Positions 45,356-57,072 of a DNA stretch of 64,000 nt are shown piece by piece; positions within the stretch are counted from its first letter, which is position 1; each line of letters starts with the position of its first letter. The DNA is from Melieria omissa (Eukaryota; Arthropoda; Insecta; Diptera; Ulidiidae), in NCBI GenBank assembly GCA_963971225.1, contig OZ020267.1, forward strand, positions 4,402,001 through 4,466,000, read 5' to 3'. The position numbers were made by a program, and so were the translations under genes. The notes under the pieces were generated by a model. It had not been told where the DNA came from, did no database searches, and saw only the letters and a list, made by a program, of their open reading frames with translations.

Positions 45356-48300
45356 CTTACTTTCGCAATGACTTTCTTACCATCTCTAGAACATCCCCAC
45401 CCTGTATACGCTCGACATATAACTCTTCGCTACAGCCTTCGACTGCCACATGCCCCGTTTGTGCGCCATTCTGTCGTTTCCCCCACCTCCTGCAACGCAA
45501 CTTTTAATCTATTTCAACGTTTGCTTTCACGCAAGTGGTCCGAACTTTCTAAAGTCGTATCGCGTCCTCGCGTTTCTCCCCGTTTAGTTTGCTTTTAATG
45601 CATTCTCACTTTTTCTCAAATATTATTTTTTCTTGTTTGAGTTGGTTATTGCCTTCGCCTACATTTTTTTTCATTCGCTTCCGTTTTGCATCGTAACACA
45701 CGCTCTGGCGGGCGCTTCCGTTCGAAAATGGCTGCTGGCCGGATGTTGGCAGCAGTGCTGACGTTGCTGACGATGGGGGCGAAGCCGAGGGAGACGATTG
45801 CCAGCAAGCAATCAAGTTACGTGCCTCGTGCTACACCATCCCCTCATTCCCTCTTACACATCAACGCACATACTTGTATACTTATATCTAACATTCCAAT
45901 CCCCACCGCTGCAGCCTGTGCTGGCATTTCCAAGCCTGCCATTTGTTTTCTTAATGCGAAAGACCCTTTTTCCTCGACATCATATTTTCCCAGCTGCTTG
46001 CTTCATCCTCCGTTCAACAACACACCAACAAATCGACTGCCTTGGGAGCCACTGCTGCTGCTTCTGCTGCTGCTTGCCTGAAATGCCATTCGAATAGTTT
46101 GCTTTGCTTAGGTTCATTTTCTCATTTCCCATTTTCCGCCAGCAGCTTCCTTAGCTGTTTCTTCCCTCCGCTGCGCCCCCGTCAACGACAAGCCGGCACT
46201 CTTGCCGGCCATTGTTGCCATTGTGTGCGCTCGTAAATGAGATTTATTGCGAAGACGCGCGCATTTCTTGGGGCACACGTAGTGCCCACCCCGCTGCCGT
46301 CACCCGCTCGCCGACAGGAAGCGGTAGCAAGACTGTGTTGGGGAACGTTGCCAGGCGCCTTCCTGTGGCCGCTGTCGCTGCTGTTGTCGATGGCCTTTTG
46401 CTGTTTTTCGCCTTCTCTCTGTTCACTGACAAAGTCGTTGCTGCTGCTGCTATTCATTGAGGGTGGCCACCGCGGGGGAGGGGCGAAAGTTCAAGATAAA
46501 CATTCCGGTCGTGTTATTTTTCCATTTCGCCGTCATAGTCGTTGCCGCAGCCGTTCTAAGGACACTAAGAATGTTCATACCACATTTTCCACATCTGGGT
46601 CTCACATAGCACGTCTGTCTGTCTGTCCTTTCACAAGCGACGCGCAATGTTCTTATTCTTTCTCCTTCTTTCTCATTTTCCGTTTCGGTTCTTGTTTCTA
46701 AGAAAACATTTTGCCGCAGCTGTTACTATCTCGACTCGTACATACTCGTACGTATAATTTCTTTTGTGGCATCTTTTTTTTAATCCCCTCAAATGGCTCG
46801 TGGGGGCGAGAGATGACCCAAGCGGTGCAACTTTTCGATTTAAGAAACGCTTCAAATTTGAAACACTTGTTGTAATTTCTTATGCCGCAGATTTATGAAC
46901 TGGGCCACATGTAGTTAGTCGCTGCGGCAAGTTCTTACACTCACTTTTTTAATATAAAATGTGGGCAATTTAGAAAATTTCACATTTGCATAAAAAAATA
47001 AAAGCCATCTGTTCCGGTGCTAATCTGAATGAACGGCTACAGGCTGTGCGAATGCGAGGATAATTATGAGTAGAACATTAACCAACTGTAGACTGATTAC
47101 ATTTTGGAGATATATATATATTATATATAGGTATGGGGACTAGGTATATTGGACTATTACCCTGCCACATGAAGTCTTTTTGCTTTACAATATAAAAAGC
47201 GTTTTCTATATCATTGGAAGAAAGATGGGACTATGAAGAATGTTCCATCTTCCCAAAGTGATCTGATGCAAGGACGAAAACGGTCCGAAATCTAGATTAT
47301 AATTTGAAAACTTTTAAAAGGGATTTGTGTTTGCAAGCCCAAATTAATTTTTTGCTCATATCTCTCAAGGACATTAACCCTTTCGACCCCGAATTTTACC
47401 CTGTGTCTCAATATTACTTTTTGGTATTTAAATTGTGAAACACTCGCCTAAGAAGTGTGAACACGGCATTTGAACTCGCCACGCCTCTTTGTTAGAGTTC
47501 TAGAGCTAGTTTACTTTTGAACAATTTTAGCTTAAAACGGATTAAATAAATTTTGTATCAATATTTTTTAATTACAAAAAAATTATCTAATATATATGGA
47601 AAAATACAAAATTATCACTTTTTGATTTTATTTAAAGAAACAGGGTTTTGACCAAACGCGCCCCATTCGTATACTTCAATTAGAACACAAACTTTTCCTG
47701 ATATCGCTGCAAATTGTTGGAAATTATTTTGGGAATAACAGTAAAATTTTTGTAATTTGCTTTGAATTCACTTCTAAAAATATTAATTTGTTGGTGCCTA
47801 CTTAAATTAAAACCATGAATCAATTGTAGCCTCTGCTATAAGAAGACAAATAGGTGAACTTGCTCTAAGGCAACTTTGTGGTTCAAATCAATCGACTTTG
47901 AGCTGATTCTTTCGACACATGAAACCAGTTTTTACGTCATAAAAGATAATGATGATTTTTTAAAGCCAACACTCAAAGTGCTCTGAAGTAATTCGCAAAA
48001 TTGCTGGCAATAAAAAATGTTCTGCTAATGTTCTATGCATAATTAGATATTCTCAAAGAAATCTTCACATAAATTCATATTTTGCACATGTCATATTTTC
48101 ACCTGTCGTCCGCCTGTTTTTGACTCCCATGGTGCACTATAATTTTTGGTATTTAAAAAATGTTTCATCTTTTCATGAAAAAAGGTAAATTGTGTCCATT
48201 AGTGTTTTTCGCTCTTTGCAATTATGATCCTAAAGCATTTCCAAGAAACACATTACTGCTGTGGATATTTTGAGCTGCAAAACGACTCACCAAAACAGGT

Positions 48301-49984
48301 AAACACCATAAAAAATCGAACAACGCAAAAAACGTAAATGCAAACTGGTGCGCCTCATTAACGGTGACCTTCTGCTGGTTAAAAAAGCAAAATGATATTT
48401 TTCGGTACTTTTCGTTTTTCGCGCCACTTTTTAGCGCTGTTTTCCTTCTTTTTGGGTTTGCTTTGTGTTGTTTTATTCGTTTTGATTGAACAAAAAAATG
48501 TCAATCACCAAATTTCCCATAAGAGCCATGCAGAAGAAAATCAAATACAGGAAATTTTCAGGTACAAAAGTGCTACCGTCTCTGTCTCTCTCTCTGTCAG
48601 TCACAGTCTTCTTGACAACTTTCCCTACTTTCTTCTGATCCCTGCAAAAAATTCGGTATTCGGAACATGGCAGATTCTTAATCTCGTTTACCAGCTCGTA
48701 TATCCTTTTTACCGCTCCAGCAACAACAACAACAAAAACCATAGCAGCAGCAACAAGCCAACAATATTGCTAAAAATTGAACTGAATCGCAGTGAAGCGA
48801 ACACAACAGCCATTACAATAAACAAAATCGAGGTGTATCGGGCAACGTGGCTTCTCGTTAGCTGCGCGCCAATTCTCACCCTCCACACATGCGCCGCTGG
48901 CTGGTGGAAAGCTCCTTGTGCTTGTGACATTGGCTCTCGCTAGGCGTCCTTGTTTTCTACTGCTTTGTGTGCTCTGCATAAAAAGCAGCAGAAACGTCGA
49001 AAAATCCAAAGCAAAAAGTTTCATTTTTCCACGTTTATTTCTGTTGCTTCTTCTTCTTAGTCGCGCTTATCCCAATGGGATTCTGAAGCCATTAATGTGA
49101 ATTGCTTTTTGGGGAAATTATGTGTAGCTCGTATAGCAGCTTTAATGTTTTGTAGATTCACATAAGGAAACCATTAACACCTGAAATATTGTAGCAATTT
49201 TCATGCATTCGGCGAGCGTTTCGGCGCATGACAAGTGCGCCAAGCAGCACTCGAGTGCGAGTCCTGGCAATGGTTTTCTCGATATATGATAATGCAATGT
49301 TTTTTTTTCATTCGGCTGGCGAGTGTGAATTCATTGGATTTATTTTTAGTTTTGATAGCAGAAATGACTTTTAATCAAACTTTTTTTTACGAGACATGGA
49401 ATAAATTTCAATAGCCGAGTCCTTAAAATTAAATTTGGTCAAAATTAAGATTAAGAGATTAAATTAAGATTAGGAGATTAAAAGAAATTCGTTTTAATGT
49501 TATTAAATTTAATTTAAATATTCAATGAGACATTCAAGCTGAGTCGAAAAACTACTCCGAAAAGCCAAACAGTTGCGATCCAACAATCACAAAGACCGAC
49601 ATAACAAAACATAACAAGTGATGCAGTTATTCGGTGTAAAGTCTAACGATGAACCTATTTTGCTAATCTGCTTCCACTAATGCACCTAAAAAGTACCAGG
49701 ACGAAGTGGCTAAAACTCCTTTTTGGGTTGCAAATATAATTTCAACAGGTATTGGGCTCAAAAGTTGTGTAAGGACTCCTTCAAAATGAAATCCTGTGTG
49801 CATTACTACCAGCGACTAATGTTAGCCTAAAAGACTTATTAATGCCTTTGAAAAATTCCACCTCTAAGGAAATAAAAGTATATGTTGGGCAGGTCATACA
49901 TACAAAGGATATATTCGAAAAGAATATAGTTTAGTTTAGTTAGTTTGTTGGGTTCTAAAAGTGTTGTTTCATTACAGTTGTAAG
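45356..49984. other. Large unique-looking non-coding block
   Basis: The segment 45360-46900 is GC-richer and pyrimidine-rich on the plus strand, with overlapping frames up to 154 codons and no recognisable domain. 47100-48070 is AT-rich; TTAACCCTTTCGACCCC at 47387 resembles a piggyBac-type terminus but no partner end was found. 48290-49350 is mixed and contains a 183-codon frame (separate entry). 49360-49984 is AT-rich. Confidence 0.5.
48392..48943 (+). other. Unassigned 183-codon open reading frame
   Basis: The longest ATG-initiated frame in the window. The start context GCAAAATGA suits fly translation. Residues 9-32 form a hydrophobic stretch that could be a signal anchor (FLALFSFFLGLLCVVLFVLI). 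The rest has an Asn/Ser run at about 109-122 and several Asn-x-Ser/Thr sites near 133-140, with no known domain. The mid part overlaps TCTG/CTCT and CAA simple repeats, and overlapping minus-strand frames are also open. It may be chance; without conservation I would not call it a gene. Confidence 0.15.
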
Positions 49985-49998
49985 CATTGCAAATACTT

Positions 49999-50110
49999 AG
50001 GTTAGGTTAGGTATAGGTGGCTGTCTTGGCTTGGGCCTTGCCGAGAGACACACTTAGGCCACAGAATGGGCCCGTTGTGATACCACAAGTTGGGGGTTTG
50101 TCTTACTGCA
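49999..50110 (+). repeat. Dispersed-repeat fragment headed by (GGTTA)2-3
   Basis: TTAGGTTAGGTTAGGTATAG is followed by GTGGCTGTC, CACACTTAGGCCA and GGGCCCGTTGTGATACCACA. I recall this order (GGTTA repeats, CACTTAGACC-like, CCATTGTGATACCACA) from dispersed repeats in fly genomes. It is not a telomere: only about three TTAGG units are present and unique sequence follows. No open frame of note. Confidence 0.4.
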
Positions 50111-50214
50111 AGTCGAGAAGCCTATTTAATTGCAAAAAACAAGTATCTATTTTAAACCCAAAACTTTCTAGTTTTATAAAATTGTTTATTAATAAAAGTC
50201 CAATTTGACCCACT

Positions 50215-50537
50215 TTAAGAATTAACTCAACCACACAGCAATCGAGGCATTAATCAGCAGCGAAGTAAAAATAATTCCCGATCACAATGAAGACAACATT
50301 CTTATGAATAAAATTGAAGGCCAACCTACGACACCATTGCACAAACTGGCAGCTCCACGGCGCTGATTGCAAGCACTTTTAACCCCCGTTGCCAAAGTGT
50401 CAGTGCCGTCGCTCGCCTCAGTCGGCTGCTTGAGCTGCCAATCTGCCTAACGACCAATAAGAAAACGTTTCCCCTTTTCCCAAATAAAAACATTCAAAGT
50501 GCAGCTTAAGTTACTTTTTTGCCACATGCCATACACC

Positions 50538-50568
<31 letters not shown>

Positions 50569-51389
50569 AACAGGAACAGCAGCAGCAGCAACAACAGCGC
50601 AGCTTTTGCGAAACTTGTGAAAGTCTTGCGCTCTCTCGTCGAATGAACGAACAACAGCAACTCCTCCTCCTTTTGCGGTCCTACACACGCACGCACACAT
50701 ACACATACATACACACAAACATGCTCCACTCGTGCGCGCACATAATCCTTTGGCCCATTGCGGGGGCCATTGCCAGCGCCATTTCTATAACTATAACAAT
50801 TCTCGTAATACTATCCCAGTCTAAACGATAATACGCCACTAAAATCAATACCGCATAGCGGCTCACCTCCCACCTCCCTCACACCACGCACGCACCGTCA
50901 CCTCGCTGACTCAAGCATTGTGCCTCGTCTTTCAGTTGTGTGTTGCATCTTTTGCTCTTTTGCGTTTCTTCTCGGCAACGGCGAAACGAAGAAGTTTCAG
51001 CTGAAATTGCGAGGAGCTGTGCTGAGGGCCAACACTATCGTCGTCGATTGGCGCACTGTGGAGCAGAAAGATGGGCGTTGATGCACATGCGCCCGACCCG
51101 GTGGCAAATCGCAAGCGATGAAAAGTGCGCAGATAATAAAGATTTGAGAAAAACTTCAATGATTTCTTTGAGCTGCCGAGGTGGGAGTGTGCTGTATATG
51201 ATACATACGTCGAAAAGGTGTGTCGCAACAATCGGTTGGTAGAAGAGATTAGCTCATTCAAAGGATATGCTTGTAGTTTTAATAAAATTGTTTTTATTAT
51301 ATCATAATTGAAAAGTATTAAATAAAATTGAAATGATTTGTATTGACAAAGAACATTATGTGCTTTGATCGGCTATCTTCAGACTGGAT
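50215..51389. other. Unique-looking non-coding block
   Basis: Contains an (AC) tract at 50539-50560 with CAA/GCA repeats beside it and a second CA-rich patch at 50684-50720. No recognisable coding sequence. Confidence 0.5.
50539..50560. repeat. (CA)11 microsatellite
   Basis: Uninterrupted dinucleotide tract followed by AAACACACAA. Confidence 0.95.
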
Positions 51390-52088
51390 TTCACCTACTT
51401 GGAATCCCAGTATTTCTCCGAGTTTGCAGGGATCCTAAAGTATCATATGAGATCAAGTGTTTGCTTAAATTCACTTAAAGCATTTGTTCGTCGTAATATT
51501 TTTGAATTTTTTGATCCCTACACGATCAAGCTCCTACACACTTCCTTTGTTAGACCTCGTCTAGAATCTTGTCTGGAATCCATATTATTCTTCCCATTGT
51601 TATCGTATTGAAAGAATTCAAAAATACTTCTTGAATTTTGGTCTTCGCTCCCTAAAATTTCCCAATCCCATTCCTTCGTATTTATAGCGTTACTCTCTCA
51701 TAAACCGTAAAGCACTTGAGAGTAGAAGAACTATCCTCTCTCTTTTGTTGGTCCATGATGTTATTAGTGGTTCTGTTGTCTTTACCTACTGAGTCTTATT
51801 AATTTCAGTGTTCCTTTTCGGGTCCTCTGTTACTACGAATTAGTCGTCATATCTCCCTGCAGGTCTTACGCTTTGAATGTTCCTTTGTTGAGAACGCTTT
51901 CCGAATTTAACAAATCTCTGTTTTTCTTAATCTTGATCTATTCATTTCCAAACAAGAAATAAAAACACTTTTGAACTGCTTCTACAAATAATTTTATTCT
52001 TATTGTTATTCTATTTTTAAGTTCTTACTTTGTTGTTTGCTTGATCTGTAAGTTAAATTACTGTAAACTTTGAAATAAATGAATGAAA
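51390..52088 (+). pseudogene. 5'-truncated non-LTR retrotransposon, reverse-transcriptase C-terminus
   Basis: The plus strand encodes the region after the reverse-transcriptase core. FDPYTIKLLHTSFVRPRLE (about 51510-51570) matches the conserved D-x-x-T-x-x-x-L-Y/H-x-S-x-V-R-P-x-L-E block. Then come RIERIQKYFLNFGLRSL, LINRKALESRRTI, and, after frame changes, INFSVPFR-like and LNVPLLRTLSEFNKSL pieces. These elements copy themselves through an RNA and are usually truncated at the 5' end, as here. Stops and frame changes show it is dead. It ends in AATAAATGAATGAAAC, a simple tail typical of non-LTR elements. Clade not assigned. Confidence 0.75.
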
Positions 52089-52090
52089 CA

Positions 52091-52534
52091 ATTCCTCAGT
52101 AATAATTATAAAACAAATACAAAACAAAAATAATAAAACAATTTCCTTGACCATTAAGTCCTCAAGAGGAGTATCCAGCAATTCTGTCTTAAAAGCTCTG
52201 CGAACTTACCTTTGCATCAGTCAAGAATGTACACAATGTTTCGAATTATTATTAGATTTCTGCATCGGTCCCCTCAAGCAAAGTATCAGCAAAGATAGTT
52301 TCTGAAAAAATAAATATTTTAAAAATCATTGCGTAATTCACGATTCATATGGCTCGAGTTTTTCATAAACTTCTTTATCTACTATTTTTTAATATAGCCT
52401 AAACTTTTATCTACACATATTTAAACTTGTTGAAAAGAAAATAACTTTAATATCTATCAATAAAATTTTGTTCAGAATATTCTTACTTAATTATAATTTT
52501 TTTTCAATGATTTTTTGTGTTTTGGTTTAACCAA
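52091..52534. other. AT-rich spacer
   Basis: No gene or repeat boundary recognised between the retrotransposon tail and the family C repeat. Confidence 0.5.
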
Positions 52535-52900
52535 CCATTCGAAAATGTATAATTTTTGAAACTAGTCAAAAAATTCACTTTTTTACAACTTTCATCATCA
52601 AAAACTTCCCCAAATCTCATCTGATTTGGACAATCTATATATATGTCGCAATATGGAAGGTTAGTTAATTACCTCCTGAACGACGGGCCACTTGTGTTAG
52701 TCGGATGGTTGGCTTATGAGATATGTGCTAATAACTGAAATAAGAGGGGAAAAAACGTGTTTATCGAAGATTTTTCGAAAACCCTTCTTCAGAAAATTTT
52801 TTGATTTTCAGTTTCGTGTTCAGCAGCCAAGGATTAGTCTAAAAAATGCTTTTGTTTTTAGGAGCACGCGATGAACTAATTTTTTGTCGAGTAGTGTAAA
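52535..52900 (+). repeat. Interspersed repeat, family C copy 2
   Basis: Inverted counterpart of 18104-18450, sharing AATCTCATCTGATTTGG, ACGACGGGCCA-TTGTGTTAGTCG, AAAAACGTGTTT and AGGATTAGTCTAAAAAATG. Non-coding. Confidence 0.75.
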
Positions 52901-53027
52901 ACAACGGGAGTTCTGCAGTCTGAATTCTCTCCCATTTGGTTCCCACAAAACCGAACAGAATCATTGTAGACTCCAAGGGAGATCTAATCATTACTTAGTA
53001 TAAAGTCGAAACCGTATAAGTCAGGGG

Positions 53028-53348
53028 CAGTGGCGCACACAAGACTTAATTTTAATGGGATAGGGGTTTTGCGTAGAAAATTTTAGCCCAATACCATTTG
53101 AAACTATATTTTGTACCAGCAATTTTTGTATTTGAAAGGAATTGAGCCCCCAAACTCACCTGCCCAGAGGCGGATTCTAACAGCGGGGGGCCCCCCCCGC
53201 TTCAAAAAAGTATTCTATAATATTCATAAAATGCCGAAAATGCATTTTAATTCGTATGTAGTTTTAAAGTCGGTCCTAATATTTCGGGGGGTGTCAACCC
53301 CCAAAACCCCCTGAATGGGCCACTGCCCCTCCCCTGTGTGCGCCACTG
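53028..53348. mobile_element. CAGTGGCGCACACA element (outer), with nested MITE
   Basis: Ends are CAGTGGCGCACACAAG and, inverted, CAGTGGCGCACACAG, an almost perfect 14-15 bp terminal repeat. Flanking 8-mers match at only 5 of 8, so the target duplication is uncertain. A complete hAT-like MITE (53165-53325) lies inside it near the right end, so this element was here first. The same terminus type bounds the composite at 60761-61852. Confidence 0.7.
53165..53325. mobile_element. hAT-like MITE, copy C (161 bp), nested
   Basis: Begins CAGAGGCGGATTC, ends GGGCCACTG, and contains the G/C runs and CCTAATATTTCGGGGGG of copies A and B. Flanking 8-mers CACCTGCC and CCCCTCCC match at 6 of 8. It is inserted in the CAGTGGCGCACACA element at 53028-53348. 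Confidence 0.75.
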
Positions 53349-53349
53349 G

Positions 53350-55914
53350 CTAGTGGTCAATTATACAAAAATGCATTTCTTTGAATTTCCTTTCAGATCG
53401 AATCAAATATATTGAAGCTTTCTATTTTCACTTCTAATTTAATTTAAAAATTGCACATTCAGCATTTTGTGCAAATATGAAGACTTTCGAAAATGAATGA
53501 GTCGTATTATTATTATTTTTTTGTTTGCATCAAACTAAAACAAATAAAGAGTTTAAAAGCGGCAGCTGGCTGCTGCACGCCAACAATTGCGATTGAGAAC
53601 GGATTTCGAGCAACTGGAGCACGTTTTAAAAAGCGCCAACGTCAAATGCTCACCGCCCAACTGAGTCTCACTGCCCGATGGGAGTTTTATGCGAAAAAGT
53701 TTCGCTTGTTATTTTTAATGGGCGGCAATAATCGTTAAATGTCGCATACGTACAGAGTACATGTTGCTGCTCGATTCAGCTATGCTGGCTCTGGCTCTGT
53801 GTCTCGTTTTTGTTATTCTTGCGTTGTTGTAGCCGTATTTGGCTTCAATTTTCATGCAGCGTTGGCAGAGCCAACTCAGCTGAAGCCGAACTCAACTGTG
53901 GCCGGAACCCTTTGCATGGCCACTCTTCTCTGGCGTACAACTAAAAGTTTCTGTGGCAACTTTCGACAAAACTGAAATTCAACAAAAAACAAAGAAGAAA
54001 AATACAAAAATAACTGTTTAGACTTTTTGTCGACTTTTCGCTTATTTGGCTGGTGCTACGTTCTTCCCGGCGGAATTGCTGAATGGCTGGTTGGGAAAAG
54101 TGCTGACATTACCAGAACGCGCCAGCCTCCACAGTATCCTTTCCGTACAGCATCGAGTGTGTCCTTCCATGCCTGCGCCGCTGGCGTTTGAATGCTTGAA
54201 ATGTTAATTTCATAAGCCGAGTGGTACAAAACAAAACTTCAACTTTTGCTTCATTTATTCGCATTTCATGCAAATTCTCTACTTTACTCCGCCTCCAATA
54301 CGTATTTGTATACGCATTCTGGTTGTTGTTGTTGTTGCTATGCTGTCAAATGTATGCAAATGTCAATTGCCATTCAACGTGCGCGCCACAGCGATAGGAA
54401 CCGAAGCCAGTGGCCGGAGCCAGCCGTCGGAAGCTGGCGGACGAACGCCGAGTGCCGAGTGTGCCGGGAGGACATCTACCTGTTTGCATGCGCTTCCTAT
54501 GGCGCATTTGAAATTATTTCAGAATTCTAATCAAGATTTTCGTGCCACAGAAAGTGCCAGTTTGCTAAGGACGAAACTGTCAGATACGAAGTGAGGGAGA
54601 AGGAGAATGAGTGTATGTGAGAGAGAAAGAGCTGGAAAGAGGGAGGATACTAACGAAATTGAAGGCCGCACAGTGGGCTGCTCTGTGCAAATGAGAAGCA
54701 AAAGTAAGTGCGCAATTTTTCAGCTTCGTCTGAAGAAATATTTGATGGAGTTTGATATATTTTTACATTAAAACGAGAGACATTTTTATGCTATAACCAA
54801 TAAAATGTGGTTCCTGAATGATAAATATGTATCGAGATGTTCAGCATGTTTTTCTGCCTTTGTCTGAAATGTTGCCAAATGTTTTCCAAACATTTTTTTA
54901 AGACCATACATAACAAAAGCGCCACCACTGTGCACCCGCCCATTGAAAATTTCGTAGCCGCAACGTTGCCATACAGAAAAGGCAGCGCGCAAATGTTGTG
55001 TTGATACTTTTTGGTGGCATTTTAATGTCGCAGCAAATGTGCAATTTAAAAACGCATTAAAACCAAAATGAATTCTTTTTAAGTTCGCCACACACACACA
55101 TAGACAAACAGCTTCAGCAATGCCTAACGTGCCCCAAATTGAATGCACAGGTGGGCGCTAACGCCAGCACACTAACCGCAACTAAGCACACGCTGTACTC
55201 TGCTACATATATGTATGTACGAATATGTATGTTTGTAGATATGTGCATAGATCTGTATGGTGTCCAACTTGGTAGGTTTTCTTCACTTTCCAATAATGCA
55301 AAGTTGCAATTTTGCTTTATACAAAAAATATAAAAAATCGAATTGCTTTACTTGTTGGTTTTCATGTTGCTTGCAGTGTATGTCTGTCTGTATATTTGTA
55401 TATGCAAAATTACAACAGTCACATCTGTGTACGTGTGCAACGCGCGCTTTTAATTAATTTTGGCATTTTTATGAATTTATGTCGCCGCCACATAAAGTTT
55501 GCAATTTTCTGTAATGTCGACGACAACAACATTTTGTTACATCAGTTAATATGCCTTCAACATCGACAACAACAACTCCCGAACCAATCAGTACCAACAA
55601 CTGCAACAGCGGTTGCACGTCGGCGCGCACAAACAAAATAAATAATTGTTAATTTACATTTATGCGTTGATTTAAACAGTAATAAAAACCAATTAAAGAC
55701 ATTAAACAAAACGAGTGCGACACAATGCTGAGGCAAACGGCAGCTCCTCCGCTCTATCATTGCAACTGCACTCGCTGTCGTTGTTGAAGCGTGGTGAAGG
55801 CGTTTCAAGCGCGGGAATTGCATTTTCATTGAATTGCTTCTTCTTCCTCTATCAGGACACTACGTTCAGACGACAGTGGAGATTAATTTCAATGTGAAAA
55901 ATTATATTCGTATT
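53350..55914. other. Unique-looking non-coding block
   Basis: Mixed-composition DNA with a purine-rich stretch at 54590-54655 (GAGAGAGAAAGAG) and GTT/CAA tracts. Frames up to 120 codons lack recognisable domains. No transposon ends found. Confidence 0.5.
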
Positions 55915-56195
55915 TGCAGTAGCAAAGTCGCTCCAATTACCTCGAAATTGCAGGAAAATCGTCTCCGTTGGTACGGACATATAATGAGAAGGTCTGAGGA
56001 CCACGCGGTAAGGCAAACGCTGCAGATGAATAAGATAAAAGAGACTTGGTAGACCGCCGAAAACCTGGTTGATCACAATCAAGAAGGTCATGCAATGTAG
56101 AAACGTTAGTGAGGAAACAACACAGCACAGTACTATTTGGAGGAGAGCCGGCCCGAACTAGAACAAGGCTAGGAGAAAGAAGAAGAAGAATGATA
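55915..56195 (+). pseudogene. Non-LTR retrotransposon 3' tail fragment
   Basis: Reads SKLQENRLRWYGHIMRR, then EDHAVRQTL, then (after a stop and frame change) GRPPKTWL and a W-R-R close. That is the typical end of an insect non-LTR reverse-transcriptase polyprotein, whose R-L-R-W-x-G-H-x-x-R and G-R-P-x-x-x-W motifs are highly characteristic. It ends in AGAAAGAAGAAGAAGAATG, a simple tail similar to that at 16040. It is 5'-truncated and dead. Confidence 0.8.
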
Positions 56196-56518
56196 GAGAG
56201 AAAACACCATAAGTACTCGAATTAAACATCTTTCAAAATGTACACAAATTGCCGATATAAATGTGTTAACCTCTTCAGCCCTAGTTATTGGAACAACATG
56301 TGATAGTACGTATATCCAGAAAAGTCTGAAACTTGATATCTCGAAGTTTTAGATTAAAACAGCTACTGGAACTATATATTCCGCTAAAGAATTTATAAAT
56401 TTCTACGCCTCTGATAGCGCAAACTGAACTCCTGATGATTTTAATTACAAACATTATACGTATAGACATATAAAATTACAATTATATTATATTCGACAAT
56501 ACATTTAGATTATTGCTT
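56196..56518. other. AT-rich spacer
   Basis: No gene seen between the retrotransposon tail and the inverted family E repeat. Confidence 0.5.
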
Positions 56519-57030
56519 CCTAGAAACCCAAAAGTTGACAAACATACAACTCCGATTATGTGGGAGACGCCTTTTGGTGTTGAATTTCTGAACCTTGATT
56601 AATTTTTTATTTTTTATGCTCAATAATGTGACCGATTGGCAATCGGCGATTGCTAAATAAATCATTAAAATCGATTCAGTAGTTTCCGAAATACGAGGTT
56701 TCCTGGCTTACTTAAAATTTCAACCGCTGAGCCAATTCCATAGAAAATGGCCAGTTTTGTATGGCAGCCCCCTTAAAACTTTGAGATAGCGGGTAAAAAT
56801 GTTTGGAAGAAACAATCGTAACAAAAATAAATTAGTGTCGGTCCTATATTTGATACATCTGGGTCCAGCCTGGGCGCAGTTGGAGCCTATTTTATAGAAA
56901 CGATCATTTTGTATGGGAACCCAACTAAGGGTTGAAGATAAGGTATAAATATGTTTGAAAAAAATGTTCAGTAGGGAAAACTAATAGGGGTCGGTCATAG
57001 ATTTTAACCCTCTAAGAGCAACTTTTCGAA
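56519..57030 (-). repeat. Interspersed repeat, family E copy 3 (partial, inverted)
   Basis: Reverse-strand copy of the 3' two-thirds of the 25182 repeat: GGAAACTACT-type words near 56680, GGCTGCC-style and TCCCATACAAAATG words, then CTCTTAGAGGGTTAAAAT at 57005. Similarity stops just beyond TTAACCCTCTAAGAGCAACT, next to the element starting at 57073. Confidence 0.75.
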
Positions 57031-57072
57031 CTTTAGGTATCCCGTTGGCACAAATTAAAATTCTGAAATATG

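Noticed and set aside
46237..46701. 154-codon plus-strand frame
   Set aside because: Composition is pyrimidine-rich and other frames overlap on both strands (for example 46212-46460 and 46182-46457); no domain seen.
47387..47403. TTAACCCTTTCGACCCC as one end of a piggyBac-like element
   Set aside because: No inverted partner with a TTAA was found within about 1 kb on either side, so the element could not be bounded.
49999..50018. Telomeric TTAGG array
   Set aside because: Only about three units followed by non-telomeric sequence; it matches the head of an interspersed repeat better.
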